Shown: positions 41,806 to 51,283 of the stretch, piece by piece
How the letters are laid out: each line of letters begins with the position of its first letter
Position numbering within the stretch: position 1 is the stretch's first letter
NCBI RefSeq assembly: GCF_900100295.1
Contig: NZ_FNEV01000007.1
Coordinates: 1 to 64,000, forward strand
Direction: 5' to 3'
DNA: 64,000 nucleotides
Source of the DNA: Salimicrobium halophilum
Lineage (GTDB): Bacteria; Bacillota; Bacilli; Bacillales; Halobacillaceae
Notes under the pieces: model-generated
What the model was told of the DNA's origin: nothing
Seen by the model: only the letters and a program-made list of their open reading frames with translations
Databases searched by the model: none
Program-made: the position numbers and the translations under genes

Positions 41806-41919
41806 CGTACCGCAAAATGATTTGCCATGCACTCACGAACCTCTCGAGACTCTGAATGGACCGCTACGAAATTAACGGACCGTTCACGCGAGTAAACGGA
41901 CTCTGGACGTACCGCAAAA
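41806..41919. repeat. Degenerate GGACC/GTACCGCAAAA repeats upstream of mnmE
   Basis: CGTACCGCAAAA occurs twice exactly (41806-41817 and 41908-41919). Between them GGACCG (41858, 41877) and GGACT (41898) recur at 19- and 21-bp steps, recalling the GTCCG array before serS. Apart from this, the promoter and the DnaA boxes, the jag-mnmE gap shows nothing else. Confidence 0.45.
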
Positions 41920-41988
41920 CAGATGTCCCCTCACGTTTACACTTCGAAAATCAAAAATCTTACCTTTCCCCGTTACCACAAAAGAAAC

Positions 41989-42018
41989 TTGATATTTATC
42001 CCCAATCCGTGCTAATCT
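41989..42018 (+). promoter_or_regulatory. Candidate mnmE operon promoter
   Basis: -35 TTGATA (41989-41994), 18-bp spacer, -10 TAATCT (42013-42018). The DnaA-box palindrome lies 26 bp downstream of the -10. Confidence 0.5.
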
Positions 42019-42043
42019 AAACTGTTAGTAATTACAGAAGAAC

Positions 42044-42061
42044 TTATCCACATGTGGATAG
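42044..42061. promoter_or_regulatory. DnaA-box palindrome upstream of mnmE
   Basis: TTATCCACA (perfect box) abuts TGTGGATAG (one mismatch, opposite strand) 28 bp before the mnmE start and just downstream of the predicted transcription start. Confidence 0.8.
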
Positions 42062-42088
42062 TTTCAATAGAGAAGGAGGTGCGGGCGT

Positions 42089-43465
42089 ATGGATACCGAT
42101 ACGATTGCGGCTATTTCGACCCCGACAGGAGAAGGAGCGATTGCGATCGTCCGCCTGAGCGGCGATGATGCAGTGGCAAAAGCGAACGAACTGTTCCGGG
42201 GGAAAGACCTGACGGCTGTCGATTCTCATACGATGCACTATGGAAAACTGATAGATCCGGAGACGGATGAAATAGCGGAAGAAGTGATGGCTTCGGTTAT
42301 GCGCGCACCGAAAACCTTCACCCGCGAAGATATTGTAGAAATCAATTGCCACGGCGGGCTCGTGTCCGTAAACCGGGTCCTTGAAATTGTTCTGGCTCAG
42401 GGAGCGCGTCTCGCTGAACCCGGAGAATTCACGAAGCGTGCTTTTCTGAACGGACGGATCGATTTGTCCCAGGCGGAAGCGGTCATGGACCTCATCCGTG
42501 CCAAAACGGACAGGGCGATGAACGTGGCGTTGAAGCAGATGGACGGACGTCTTTCGAAATTGATCCAGGACCTTCGTCAAAAGCTTTTAGAAACGCTTGC
42601 GCACGTAGAAGTGAACATCGACTACCCGGAGTATGATGACGTAGAAGAAATGACGAATGACGTCATGGAAGAGAAGACGGCAGAAGTCAGGGATGAAATT
42701 GCGCAGCTACTCCAGACCGCGAAACAGGGGAAAATTTTACGCGAAGGACTTGCGACAGCGATCATCGGACGTCCTAACGTAGGAAAATCCTCACTCATGA
42801 ACACGCTTGTCCATGAAAATAAAGCGATCGTCACGGAAATCCCGGGTACGACCCGTGATGTCATCGAAGAGTATGTGAACGTCCGAGGTGTACCGCTCCG
42901 GCTCGTGGATACAGCCGGCATCAGGGAAACCGAAGACATCGTCGAACGGATCGGCGTCGAGCGATCGAGACAGGTGCTAACGGAAGCAGACCTCATCCTT
43001 CTTGTGTTAAACTATGGAGATGAGCTCACAGAAGAAGACGTGAAACTCTTCGAAGCGGCTCGTGATATGAACATGATTGTTCTTTTGAATAAGACTGATC
43101 TCGATCAGAAAATAGATATAGAACGTGTGAAAGAACTCGCAGGAGACAATCCTGTCATTTCCACTTCCCTTATTCAGGAAGAGGGGATCGATCAGCTAGA
43201 GACTGCGATTTCCTCTACATTCTTCGAAGGCGAACTTGATAGCGGAGATATGACGTACGTTTCGAACGTAAGGCACGTCCAACTGCTCAAACAGGCGAAA
43301 CAGGCTTTGGAAGACGCGCGGGAAGGTATGGAAATGGGCGTACCGATCGATGTCGTTCAGATCGACGTCACGAGAACGTGGGAGATTCTTGGTGAAATCG
43401 TCGGAGATACCGTTGGAGAGAGTCTTATTGATGAATTGTTCTCGCAGTTTTGCTTAGGGAAATAA
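42089..43465 (+). CDS. mnmE: tRNA modification GTPase MnmE
   Basis: 458 residues (459 in B. subtilis). N-terminal folate-binding domain, helical domain, inserted G domain with [20 protein letters not shown] and NKTD, and the C-terminal Cys in FCLGK. With MnmG it makes the cmnm5 modification of wobble uridine. AAGGAGGTG precedes the ATG. First gene of mnmE-mnmG-rsmG. Confidence 0.98.
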   Translation: MDTDTIAAISTPTGEGAIAIVRLSGDDAVAKANELFRGKDLTAVDSHTMHYGKLIDPETDEIAEEVMASVMRAPKTFTREDIVEINCHGGLVSVNRVLEIVLAQGARLAEPGEFTKRAFLNGRIDLSQAEAVMDLIRAKTDRAMNVALKQMDGRLSKLIQDLRQKLLETLAHVEVNIDYPEYDDVEEMTNDVMEEKTAEVRDEIAQLLQTAKQGKILREGLATAIIGRPNVGKSSLMNTLVHENKAIVTEIPGTTRDVIEEYVNVRGVPLRLVDTAGIRETEDIVERIGVERSRQVLTEADLILLVLNYGDELTEEDVKLFEAARDMNMIVLLNKTDLDQKIDIERVKELAGDNPVISTSLIQEEGIDQLETAISSTFFEGELDSGDMTYVSNVRHVQLLKQAKQALEDAREGMEMGVPIDVVQIDVTRTWEILGEIVGDTVGESLIDELFSQFCLGK

Positions 43466-43487
43466 CTAATTAAAGGAGAGATCTCAG

Positions 43488-45374
43488 GTGACTTATGATG
43501 CAGGTCATTACGACGTTATAGTTATAGGTGCCGGCCATGCAGGTGTGGAAGCAGCAGCTGCTTCTGCGAGACGCGGAGCGAAGACACTCATGCTCAGTCT
43601 GAATCTGGACATGATCGCTTTCATGCCATGCAACCCTTCCATCGGTGGACCCGCGAAAGGAATCGTCGTACGTGAAGTCGATGCCCTCGGTGGTCTGATG
43701 GGACGCGTGATTGATAAAACGCATATCCAGATGCGTCTATTGAATACAAGAAAAGGGCCTGCTGTACGCGCATTGCGGGCGCAGGCAGATAAGCCTCTGT
43801 ATCTGAAAGAAATGAAACGTCTTCTGGAAAATCAGGAGAACTTGACGCTACGTCAGGGAATGGTAGAAAAAATCCTCGTAGAAGACGATCAGGTGAAAGG
43901 TGTCGTGACGGAAACGAAAGCGGCTTATTATGCACCGAGCGTTATCGTTACGACAGGTACGTTCATGCGCGGACGCGTTATTATCGGTGATCTTTCCTAC
44001 GAAAGCGGACCGAACAACCAGCGTCCAAGTGTCTCACTTTCCGAGCAGCTCGAAGAACTCGGAATCGAAATGGTCCGTTTCAAGACGGGTACGCCGATGC
44101 GTGTGAACAGCCATACCATCGACTATTCCAAAACGGAAATCCAGCCAGGGGAAACAGAGCCCCGTTCATTCTCTTATGAAACGACGGAGTTCATCACCGA
44201 TCAGATTCCGTGCTGGCTGACGTATACGAATGAAACGACGCACCAGGTAATCAACGATAATCTTGGATTGTCCCCGATGTATTCCGGGATGATCAAAGGG
44301 ACAGGGCCGCGTTATTGCCCATCCATCGAAGACAAAGTGGTCCGTTTCAACGACAAACCACGCCACCAGATCTTCCTGGAGCCGGAAGGCCGCGATACGG
44401 AAGAAGTATACGTTCAGGGTCTTTCCACGTCTCTGCCTGAATACGTTCAGAAGCAGATGATGGAGACGGTTCCGGGACTCGAAAAAGCAGAAATCATGCG
44501 CGCCGGTTATGCGATCGAATACGATTCCGTCGTACCGACGCAATTGTGGCCGACCCTTGAAACGAAACAAATCAGCGGACTGTTCACCGCAGGTCAGATC
44601 AACGGAACGTCCGGTTATGAAGAAGCAGCCGGACAGGGACTGCTTGCCGGTACGAACGCCGCTGCGAAGACGCTTGATCTTGACCCACTCATCCTCGACC
44701 GTTCCGAAGGGTACATGGGCGTTATGATCGATGATCTCGTAACGAAGGGTACCAAAGAACCGTACCGCCTCCTTACTTCTCGTGCAGAGTTCCGTCTGAT
44801 GCTTCGTCATGACAACGCCGATATTCGTCTTACGGAGAAAGGCTATGAACTTGGTCTGATTTCTGAGGAGCGTTACAACCGTTTCGTAGAGAAGCGCCGT
44901 AAGATCGAAGAAGAGAAGGCCCGTCTCGAAAAAGAAATCATCAAAGCGACGGACGAGGTGCAACAGGTTATCGAAGAATCCGGTAGTGCGCGTCTGAAGG
45001 ATGCGGTACGTGCCAGTGACCTGCTTCGTCGACCGGAAATCGACTACAGTCATATTGAGCGTCTGACACCTTCTGATGTCGCTCTGACCTCAGATGAGAA
45101 AGAACAGGTCGAAATTCAGATCAAATATTCCGGTTATATTAAGAAATCACTGGAACAGATCGATAAAATGAAGAAGATGGAGTCGAAGAAAATTCCGGAA
45201 GACATCGATTATGATGCCATCCAGGGATTGGCATCGGAAGCAGCTGATCGTTTGAAATCCGTTCAGCCGCTTTCCGTCGGTCAGGCTTCAAGAGTTTCCG
45301 GAGTGAACCCGGCAGATATTTCGATTCTGCTCGTCTATATCGAGCAGGGCAATGTCGCTCGCGTTTCCGGATAA
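43488..45374 (+). CDS. mnmG: tRNA uridine 5-carboxymethylaminomethyl modification enzyme MnmG
   Basis: 628 residues (GTG start behind AAAGGAGAG), same size as B. subtilis GidA. FAD-binding [10 protein letters not shown] at 13-22, PCNPSIGG, the conserved [17 protein letters not shown], and a C-terminal helical domain that binds MnmE. It is the flavin partner of MnmE. Followed by rsmG after 15 bp. Confidence 0.98.
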   Translation: MTYDAGHYDVIVIGAGHAGVEAAAASARRGAKTLMLSLNLDMIAFMPCNPSIGGPAKGIVVREVDALGGLMGRVIDKTHIQMRLLNTRKGPAVRALRAQADKPLYLKEMKRLLENQENLTLRQGMVEKILVEDDQVKGVVTETKAAYYAPSVIVTTGTFMRGRVIIGDLSYESGPNNQRPSVSLSEQLEELGIEMVRFKTGTPMRVNSHTIDYSKTEIQPGETEPRSFSYETTEFITDQIPCWLTYTNETTHQVINDNLGLSPMYSGMIKGTGPRYCPSIEDKVVRFNDKPRHQIFLEPEGRDTEEVYVQGLSTSLPEYVQKQMMETVPGLEKAEIMRAGYAIEYDSVVPTQLWPTLETKQISGLFTAGQINGTSGYEEAAGQGLLAGTNAAAKTLDLDPLILDRSEGYMGVMIDDLVTKGTKEPYRLLTSRAEFRLMLRHDNADIRLTEKGYELGLISEERYNRFVEKRRKIEEEKARLEKEIIKATDEVQQVIEESGSARLKDAVRASDLLRRPEIDYSHIERLTPSDVALTSDEKEQVEIQIKYSGYIKKSLEQIDKMKKMESKKIPEDIDYDAIQGLASEAADRLKSVQPLSVGQASRVSGVNPADISILLVYIEQGNVARVSG

Positions 45375-45389
45375 GGGAGGACGCAGGAG

Positions 45390-46106
45390 ATGGATATTCC
45401 GACATTTCAACAAAAGCTTGAAGAACAAGGGATCGAGCTGACCGACGAACAGCTCGATCAGTTCGAGAAATATTGGGAAATTCTCGTCGAATGGAATGAG
45501 AAGATGAATCTGACGGCAATCACTGATAAGGAAGAAGTGTATGAGAAGCATTTCTATGACTCGCTGACTGCTGCTTTCTATCATGATTTCCGTGAACCGC
45601 TCCGCATCTGTGATGTCGGAGCGGGAGCAGGTTTTCCGAGTATTCCTCTGAAAATCGTGTTTCCTGAATTGAAAGTGACGATCGTCGATTCCTTGAAAAA
45701 GCGGATTTCCTTTCTGAACCATCTCGCTACAGAGCTTGGTCTCAGTGACGTCGCTTTTTACCATGATCGCGCCGAGAATTTCGGGAAGAACGGCAAGTTC
45801 CGTGAGAAATATGACCTGGTTCTTGGACGCGCGGTCGCTCGTATGTCTGTCTTGAGCGAGTTATGTCTGCCACTCGTGAAAAAAGGTGGCGTGCTCATGG
45901 CAATGAAAGGACCGAACGTCGAGGAAGAGATGGAGACAGCGGAATCTGCCATTTCTATTCTTGGAGGAGAAGTGAAGGAGACCCATACCTTCTACCTTCC
46001 CGGCGATCAGGCCGAGCGGAACATCGTATTAATCGATAAACGGAGAAAAACACCAGGCAAATATCCGAGAAAAGCAGGAACTCCTAATAAGTCTCCGCTT
46101 TCCTGA
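45390..46106 (+). CDS. rsmG: 16S rRNA (guanine527-N7)-methyltransferase
   Basis: 238 residues (239 in B. subtilis). SAM-binding motif [15 protein letters not shown] near 70-85, DSLKKR, and the GRAVARM motif. It methylates G527 of 16S rRNA. Last gene of the mnm operon. In B. subtilis noc follows directly; here an 8-kb block of other genes intervenes. Confidence 0.97.
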   Translation: MDIPTFQQKLEEQGIELTDEQLDQFEKYWEILVEWNEKMNLTAITDKEEVYEKHFYDSLTAAFYHDFREPLRICDVGAGAGFPSIPLKIVFPELKVTIVDSLKKRISFLNHLATELGLSDVAFYHDRAENFGKNGKFREKYDLVLGRAVARMSVLSELCLPLVKKGGVLMAMKGPNVEEEMETAESAISILGGEVKETHTFYLPGDQAERNIVLIDKRRKTPGKYPRKAGTPNKSPLS

Positions 46107-46125
46107 TGAAGAAGCGGGACAAACG

Positions 46126-46166
46126 AAAGAGCGGCATCCTTTTAACGAAGGATGCCGCTCTTTTTA
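46126..46166. terminator. Bidirectional terminator between rsmG and nei
   Basis: AAGAGCGGCATCCTT/AAGGATGCCGCTCTT, a 15-bp perfect stem with a 6-nt loop and T/A runs on both sides. Confidence 0.9.
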
Positions 46167-46170
46167 TTAA

Positions 46171-46992
46171 TTATAAGGATTGGCAGTAAGGACAATAGTA
46201 AAGACGCCGATTTCCGGCTTCAATCTTCTCGATTTTGGTTCCGCAGATGTGACAGGGTTGGAGAGCACGACGGAAGACCCAGTGTCGGTACTGGTTCCGA
46301 GTCTTTCCTTCTGATTTCATTCGTTCGGCTATGTCCAAATCCACGGTAATTCCTTTATGGTGGTAGGATTGCTGTATGAGAGCAATCGTCTGCCGGGCTG
46401 CCTCTTCTACTTTGTCTTCTTCTGTATCTCCTGGCCTCAAAGAAGGATGGATGCCCGAAGCGAAAAGGATTTCACTTCGTAAATAATTGCCGAGGCCGGC
46501 TACGAAACTCTGATCCAGCAGGAGAGAGGTCCATTTCCTTCTGGAGAATCGTTTGCTTTTGAATCGTTCGATCATTTCTTCTTCGGTCACCTGCTCTGAA
46601 AGGATATCCGGACCTATCTTCCGGATGAAAGGATGATCAGGCACTTCTTCGTCTTTCAGTACTTCGATATCGGACGCACTGTATAAAAGAGCGGACTTTT
46701 TTTCGTTGTGGATGGCCAGCCTCAGTTGGCGGTTCGTGTTCGGGTAGTTGTAAGCATTCCTGACCATCCATTTCCCATAAAGCTGGTTGTGGGAGTAGAT
46801 GGTATAGCCATTATCGAAGCGAGTCAGCATGGCTTTTCCTTTCGTATCGACACGGGTGACGTCAGCACCTCGGAGGAGGTCTTCATACCCCTGGAGAGCT
46901 TCGAAAGCGAAAGAGATGTCGAGTACCTTTCTGTTTTGCAGAGCTTTTTCTACGGCATCTGCTGCTTTTCTAATTTCGGGTCCTTCTGGCAT
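46171..46992 (-). CDS. nei: Endonuclease VIII-like DNA glycosylase
   Basis: 273 residues from the ATG at 46992 (GGAGGG seven bases ahead), so that the mature protein starts with the catalytic Pro in MPEGPEI. Fpg/Nei family: N-terminal beta-sandwich, H2TH with GLGNYLRSEILF, and a C-terminal zinc finger CHIC...CPYC. LYGKWMVR and the overall pattern point to Nei (oxidised pyrimidines) rather than MutM. Opposite in strand to its neighbours on the left. Confidence 0.88.
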   Translation of the reverse strand: MPEGPEIRKAADAVEKALQNRKVLDISFAFEALQGYEDLLRGADVTRVDTKGKAMLTRFDNGYTIYSHNQLYGKWMVRNAYNYPNTNRQLRLAIHNEKKSALLYSASDIEVLKDEEVPDHPFIRKIGPDILSEQVTEEEMIERFKSKRFSRRKWTSLLLDQSFVAGLGNYLRSEILFASGIHPSLRPGDTEEDKVEEAARQTIALIQQSYHHKGITVDLDIAERMKSEGKTRNQYRHWVFRRALQPCHICGTKIEKIEAGNRRLYYCPYCQSL

Positions 46993-47121
46993 GAGGCCCT
47001 CCTTTCTAAGCGGTGTTTCTGTCGTCTTATGCGATAGATTTTGAGCGTAAATGCGTCGCAAAAAAGTTAGTATGCGACGGTTTTAGACTAATAGGGACGA
47101 AAAAGTGTTGAATATCATTTA

Positions 47122-47166
47122 TTATGAGGTGCTTTTATCGCTTCATTTTGAAAAAGCACCTCATAA
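47122..47166. repeat. Perfect 15-bp inverted repeat
   Basis: TTATGAGGTGCTTTT (47122-47136) and AAAAGCACCTCATAA (47152-47166) with a 15-nt spacer, in the gap between the SDR and nei genes. No T run follows on either strand, so it is not a plain terminator. Confidence 0.6.
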
Positions 47167-47185
47167 AAGGGAGAACCGGTTGTAC

Positions 47186-47237
47186 TCCGGAAATTGCTAA
47201 TATTTGAGCTTCTAAACGGCCTCCTCCGCTTTTCTAA
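47186..47237 (-). repeat. Hairpin element locus R5: 5' fragment of one unit, minus orientation
   Basis: Minus strand: AGAAAAGCGGAGGAGGCCGTTTAGAAGCTC matches the conserved 5' end of the family, then the match fades; no 3' half is present. It begins right at the stop of the SDR gene. (The motif is at 47205-47235.). Confidence 0.6.
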
Positions 47238-48107
47238 TCAGCTCGACATGTACAACCCACCATTGATATGAATGAACTGGCCGGTAATGTAGGTGGAGTC
47301 GTCCGATGCTAGCAATACGTAGCTGCCGACGTGCTCGACCGGCTGTCCCGGACGTCCCATTGGTGTATTGGTGCCGAATTGTTCCACTTTGTCTTCTGAG
47401 AAGGTGGAAGGGATCAGCGGAGTCCAGATCGGGCCGGGTGCTACGCCGTTCACTCGTATGCCTTTATCTACTAGCTGCTGGGCCATGGAACGGGTGAAGG
47501 CGACGACTGCCCCTTTGGAGGCCGTGTAATCTACGAGTTCGGGATTCCCGGTATAAGGGTTGATAGAAGCAGTGTTGATGATCGAACTTCCTTTTTCCAT
47601 GTGGGGAATGGCTGCTTTCGTCAAATGGAACATAGAAAAAATGTTCGTCCGGAATGTCTGCTCCAACTGTTCTGCGGAAATATTAAGCAGATCATCGGTC
47701 GGGTGTTGTTCCGCCGCGTTGTTCACCAAAATGTCGAGCTTGCCGAATTCACTCATCGTCTTATCGACGAGATCCTGGCAGTGCTTTTCATCACCTACAT
47801 CGCCTGGAAGGAGGAGAGCTTTTTTTCCTTCCTCTTCGACCAGTCTTGCCGTTTCTTCCGCATCTTCGTTTTCTTCAAGGTAGGAGATGGCGACATCCGC
47901 ACCTTCTTTGGCGTAGCCGATAGCTACAGATCGTCCTATACCACTGTCGCCTCCTGTGATAAGTGCAACTTTCCCTTGTAATTTATTTCCGCTCTGGTAA
48001 TCCTGATCGGCGTGCAGCGGTTTCGGGTCCATTTTTCCTTCGACTCCCGGCTGATGTGACTGTTCCTGTTTCGGCTGTCCTTCTGTCTGACGATCAAAAC
48101 GATCCAT
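47238..48107 (-). CDS. SDR family oxidoreductase (YhdF/YdaD, general stress type)
   Basis: 289 residues. A ~40-residue Gln/Pro-rich N-terminal extension typical of the GS39 group, then the Rossmann fold with TGGDSGIG, NNAAEQ, catalytic Ser-Tyr-Lys (YTASK) and a C-terminal GQFIHINGG. B. subtilis relatives are SigB-controlled stress proteins; the substrate is unknown. GGGAGGAT precedes the ATG. I do not see a clear SigB promoter. Confidence 0.9.
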   Translation of the reverse strand: MDRFDRQTEGQPKQEQSHQPGVEGKMDPKPLHADQDYQSGNKLQGKVALITGGDSGIGRSVAIGYAKEGADVAISYLEENEDAEETARLVEEEGKKALLLPGDVGDEKHCQDLVDKTMSEFGKLDILVNNAAEQHPTDDLLNISAEQLEQTFRTNIFSMFHLTKAAIPHMEKGSSIINTASINPYTGNPELVDYTASKGAVVAFTRSMAQQLVDKGIRVNGVAPGPIWTPLIPSTFSEDKVEQFGTNTPMGRPGQPVEHVGSYVLLASDDSTYITGQFIHINGGLYMSS

Positions 48108-48256
48108 TTATATTCATCCTCCCAGTTTCTATTAACGAATACTTCATTGTTCTCTTTGATAGTTATTCCACTTGTAAAAAAAATCAAACAACCCTTCCAA
48201 AATCTTTCCAGCTGATGTATGATGAACAGAACTTTTCAGAAGAGGGAGGAAGAGAA

Positions 48257-48781
48257 ATGGAATTGGAAACGAAACGATTAACATTACGTCCTTACACAAT
48301 TGCGGATGCAGCAGAAGTTTCTGCTCTTGCGGATGACAAGGAAATTGCAGACAGAACATTCGTCCCGCATCCTTATACGGTAGAAGACGCAAAAGCATGG
48401 ATTTCCACCCATGAGGAAGCGATACAGGAAGGATCTGCTTACCCGCTTGCCATGATAGATAAGGAGAGCGGAAAGTTGACGGGGACGATGACGCTCCGTG
48501 TAAATGTAAAACATAAAAACGGCGAGCTCGCTTATTGGGTCGGCCAACCGTACTGGGGGAAAGGATTGGCCAGTGAAGCAGCTCAACGCATCACGGATTT
48601 CGCCTTCGATGATCTCGGGCTTGAACGTATCTGGGGAAGAGCGTTATCAGACAATGAACCATCACAGAAAGTCATGAAGAATGTAGGGTTGTTATATGAA
48701 GGGGTAATGCGTCATGAAATCCTTCATGACGGGAAATTCAAGGATACATACATGTACGGAATGATCCGCTCCGATCGGTGA
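48257..48781 (+). CDS. GNAT family N-acetyltransferase (RimJ/RimL-like)
   Basis: 174 residues beginning LETKRLTLRPYTIADAAEV, with the acetyl-CoA loop GQPYWGKGLASEAAQ and the FGLERIWG-like DLGLERIWGRALSDN region. It acetylates an amine on a protein or small molecule; target unknown. GGAGGAAGAG precedes the ATG. An upstream frame starting at 47963 is opposite the SDR gene and not real. Confidence 0.9.
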   Translation: MELETKRLTLRPYTIADAAEVSALADDKEIADRTFVPHPYTVEDAKAWISTHEEAIQEGSAYPLAMIDKESGKLTGTMTLRVNVKHKNGELAYWVGQPYWGKGLASEAAQRITDFAFDDLGLERIWGRALSDNEPSQKVMKNVGLLYEGVMRHEILHDGKFKDTYMYGMIRSDR

Positions 48782-48809
48782 ACGGAAAAAAATACAGGAA
48801 CCGAAAACT

Positions 48810-48856
48810 TTTCCTTTCCATTCTATGTAGTAATAGGTAGAACAGTGGAAAGGAAA
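48810..48856 (+). promoter_or_regulatory. Inverted repeat next to the asparagine synthetase ribosome site
   Basis: TTTCCTTTCCA (48810-48820) and TGGAAAGGAAA (48846-48856) are perfectly complementary over 11 bp with a 25-nt loop. The 3' arm touches the GGTGAG ribosome site of the next gene. Confidence 0.5.
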
Positions 48857-48866
48857 GGTGAGAGGT

Positions 48867-50708
48867 ATGTGCGGATTTGTTGGTATGGTAGGCGGGAATG
48901 TGGAGCGAATTATTGGTGAGGGAGCGACGATTGCTCACAGAGGACCGGACGAAGAAGGGTATTACGAAGACGATCAGGCAGCTTTCCTCTTCCGGCGCCT
49001 TCGGATTATTGATCTTAAAAAAGGCCATCAACCGATGCCTATCGGCGATCGTTATATATTTCTGATGAACGGAGAAATCTATAATTATCTTTCCCTCAAA
49101 GAAGAACTTCAGGAGAAAGGATATACGTTCCATACCGATACGGATACCGAGGTGGCAGGTGTCCTCTTTCAGGAAGAAGGAGTTCATGCATTTGAAAGAT
49201 TCCGTGGGATGTTTGCGATTCTCGTGTGGGATAAAGAAGAATCGACTCTCTACGGTGCGAGGGATCCATTCGGTATCAAGCCTTTCTACTATAGCGAAAA
49301 GAATGGTAATATGGCGGTCGCTTCTGAGATGAAGGGGATTGCCTGTGAGGAAAAAGAGATGAACATAGAAGCACTGACTCATTATTTCAGTTTCCAGTAC
49401 GTTCCGGAGCCTTTTACGATGTTCGAAGATATAAAAAAACTGGAGCCCGGTCAATATTTTGTGAAAAAGAGCGAGGAAGAAGAAGCAGTCTTCCATCAAT
49501 ATTTCAAACCTGAATTCAAGCCGACAGACCGTAACGAAGATAGGGTTCATCGGCTTCGGCGTGTTCTTGATGAATCCGTTCGTCTGCATATGCAGAGCGA
49601 TGTCCCTGTAGGAGCATTTCTCTCCGGTGGAATCGATTCAAGTGCCATCGTGTCTTTAGCGAGCAGGTACCACTCTGATTTGCAGACGTTTTCTGTAGGA
49701 TTTGAACAAGATGGATACTCTGAGGTCGATCTTGCTGAAGAGACAGCAGAGACCCTTGGAGTATCCCATCATAAGTACGTCGTCACTCCCTGGGAATTCG
49801 TCGAGAAGCTTCCGGAAATCGTTAAGCATTTGGATGATCCCCTTGCCGATGCTTCTGCGATCCCCTTGTATTTCGTCGCCCGGGAAGCAAGGAAGAAGGT
49901 GACCGTCGTTCTATCCGGGGAAGGAGCGGATGAACTGTTCGGGGGATATAACATTTACCGGGAATCCTATGATCTACGTATGTTCGGATACGTCCCGCGT
50001 ACGTTGAAGAATATATTGAGGAAATTGGCTGCCAGAGTTCCGGAGGGAGTGAAAGGAAGGAGCTTCATCCTTAGGGGAACAACACCTCTGCAGGAGCGTT
50101 ATATCGGGAATGCCAAGATATTCGAAGAGGAAGAGAAAGAGATATTTTTAAGGAAAGGATCTTCCGCGACCTATAAAGATTTACTGGCTGATTATTATGA
50201 AGATGTGGAGACACTCTCACCGATGAGACAAATGCAGTACATTGATATGTGTACGTGGTTGAGAGGGGATATCCTTCTGAAAGCCGACAAAATGACCATG
50301 GCGAACTCTCTGGAGTTGCGCGTCCCGTTTTTGGACCGTGAAGTTTTTGAAGAAGCACGGACCCTTCGGGAAGAGGAGATGATCACTCGAACGGCCACAA
50401 AAGATACTCTCCGGAAAGCGATGCAGGGGATTGTTCCGGATTCGGTTCTGCACCGGAAAAAACTTGGATTCCCGGTGCCGCTCGCTCACTGGTTGAGACA
50501 TGAACTCTACGGCTGGGCTAAACAGATGATTGCGGAAAGCGGTACGGAAGAGTGGATTGATAAGCAGGCAGTTGCTGACATGCTGGAGAGACATAGAACG
50601 GGCGGGAAAGACTACTCGAGAAAACTTTGGACGATTCTTATGTTCATGATGTGGCACAGGGTATTTGTAGAAGAACGGAGCAGACAGAAGCGGATCGTTT
50701 CTGCTTAA
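48867..50708 (+). CDS. asnO: Asparagine synthetase (glutamine-hydrolysing)
   Basis: 613 residues from the ATG at 48867, which puts the glutaminase Cys at position 2 (MCGFVG). N-terminal Ntn amidotransferase with AHRGPDEEG and NGEIYNY, then the ATP-pyrophosphatase domain with FLSGGIDSSA near 255. Length and start resemble AsnO of B. subtilis (614), the sporulation-linked paralogue; AsnB is the other possibility. It is flanked by a 5' inverted repeat and a terminator. Confidence 0.88.
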   Translation: MCGFVGMVGGNVERIIGEGATIAHRGPDEEGYYEDDQAAFLFRRLRIIDLKKGHQPMPIGDRYIFLMNGEIYNYLSLKEELQEKGYTFHTDTDTEVAGVLFQEEGVHAFERFRGMFAILVWDKEESTLYGARDPFGIKPFYYSEKNGNMAVASEMKGIACEEKEMNIEALTHYFSFQYVPEPFTMFEDIKKLEPGQYFVKKSEEEEAVFHQYFKPEFKPTDRNEDRVHRLRRVLDESVRLHMQSDVPVGAFLSGGIDSSAIVSLASRYHSDLQTFSVGFEQDGYSEVDLAEETAETLGVSHHKYVVTPWEFVEKLPEIVKHLDDPLADASAIPLYFVAREARKKVTVVLSGEGADELFGGYNIYRESYDLRMFGYVPRTLKNILRKLAARVPEGVKGRSFILRGTTPLQERYIGNAKIFEEEEKEIFLRKGSSATYKDLLADYYEDVETLSPMRQMQYIDMCTWLRGDILLKADKMTMANSLELRVPFLDREVFEEARTLREEEMITRTATKDTLRKAMQGIVPDSVLHRKKLGFPVPLAHWLRHELYGWAKQMIAESGTEEWIDKQAVADMLERHRTGGKDYSRKLWTILMFMMWHRVFVEERSRQKRIVSA

Positions 50709-50718
50709 ATGAATGAAG

Positions 50719-50757
50719 CAAAAAGCCGGACTAAGTAAGCGGAGTCCGGCTTTTCGT
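50719..50757. terminator. Bidirectional terminator between asnO and aroK
   Basis: AAAAGCCGGACT/AGTCCGGCTTTT, 12-bp stem with a 10-nt loop. Confidence 0.88.
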
Positions 50758-51270
50758 TTATTTCAGTTGCAGGGATTCGATGATATGATCGGCGACTTCT
50801 TCTTCGCTCCATCCATCTGTCATGAACTTTTTATGATGGGCCTGGTATAAAGATTTCCTTTCTTCGAACAGTTCCCTGATTTCTTCTACTGTTTTGTTCC
50901 GGAGCACAGGCCTATCTTCCATCAGTTCATCGAGGCGCTCTCTCCAGTTCTCCCAGGAGATATCGAGAAACAGGACGAGACACTCTTCCATACATATGGT
51001 TTTGATATCTTCCTGAAGGAATGCTCCTCCTCCAAGCGAAAGGATCGTTCCCTCCTGTTTGGCGTAATGCGTGATGAACTTCTTTTCTTCTTCTCTGAAC
51101 ATGCTCTCTCCGTATGTAGCGAACATATCACGGATCTTCATTCCGTGATGACGTTCAATTTCTTTGTCGACGTCGATGAACGGACGGGATAACTTCTCAC
51201 TGAGAAGAGATCCTACCGTCGTTTTACCGACGCCCATGAATCCGATAAGGGCGATTGGTTGTTCCATCAT
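50758..51270 (-). CDS. aroK: Shikimate kinase
   Basis: 170 residues. Walker A GFMGVGKTTVG (residues 10-20), shikimate-binding FIDVDKEIE (Asp near 34), a GGGAFLQ loop and DRPVL lid. Phosphorylates shikimate in aromatic amino-acid synthesis. It starts 14 bp after the aroD stop on the same strand, so the two form a small operon of the same pathway. Confidence 0.93.
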   Translation of the reverse strand: MMEQPIALIGFMGVGKTTVGSLLSEKLSRPFIDVDKEIERHHGMKIRDMFATYGESMFREEEKKFITHYAKQEGTILSLGGGAFLQEDIKTICMEECLVLFLDISWENWRERLDELMEDRPVLRNKTVEEIRELFEERKSLYQAHHKKFMTDGWSEEEVADHIIESLQLK

Positions 51271-51283
51271 AGATTCTCCTTAC

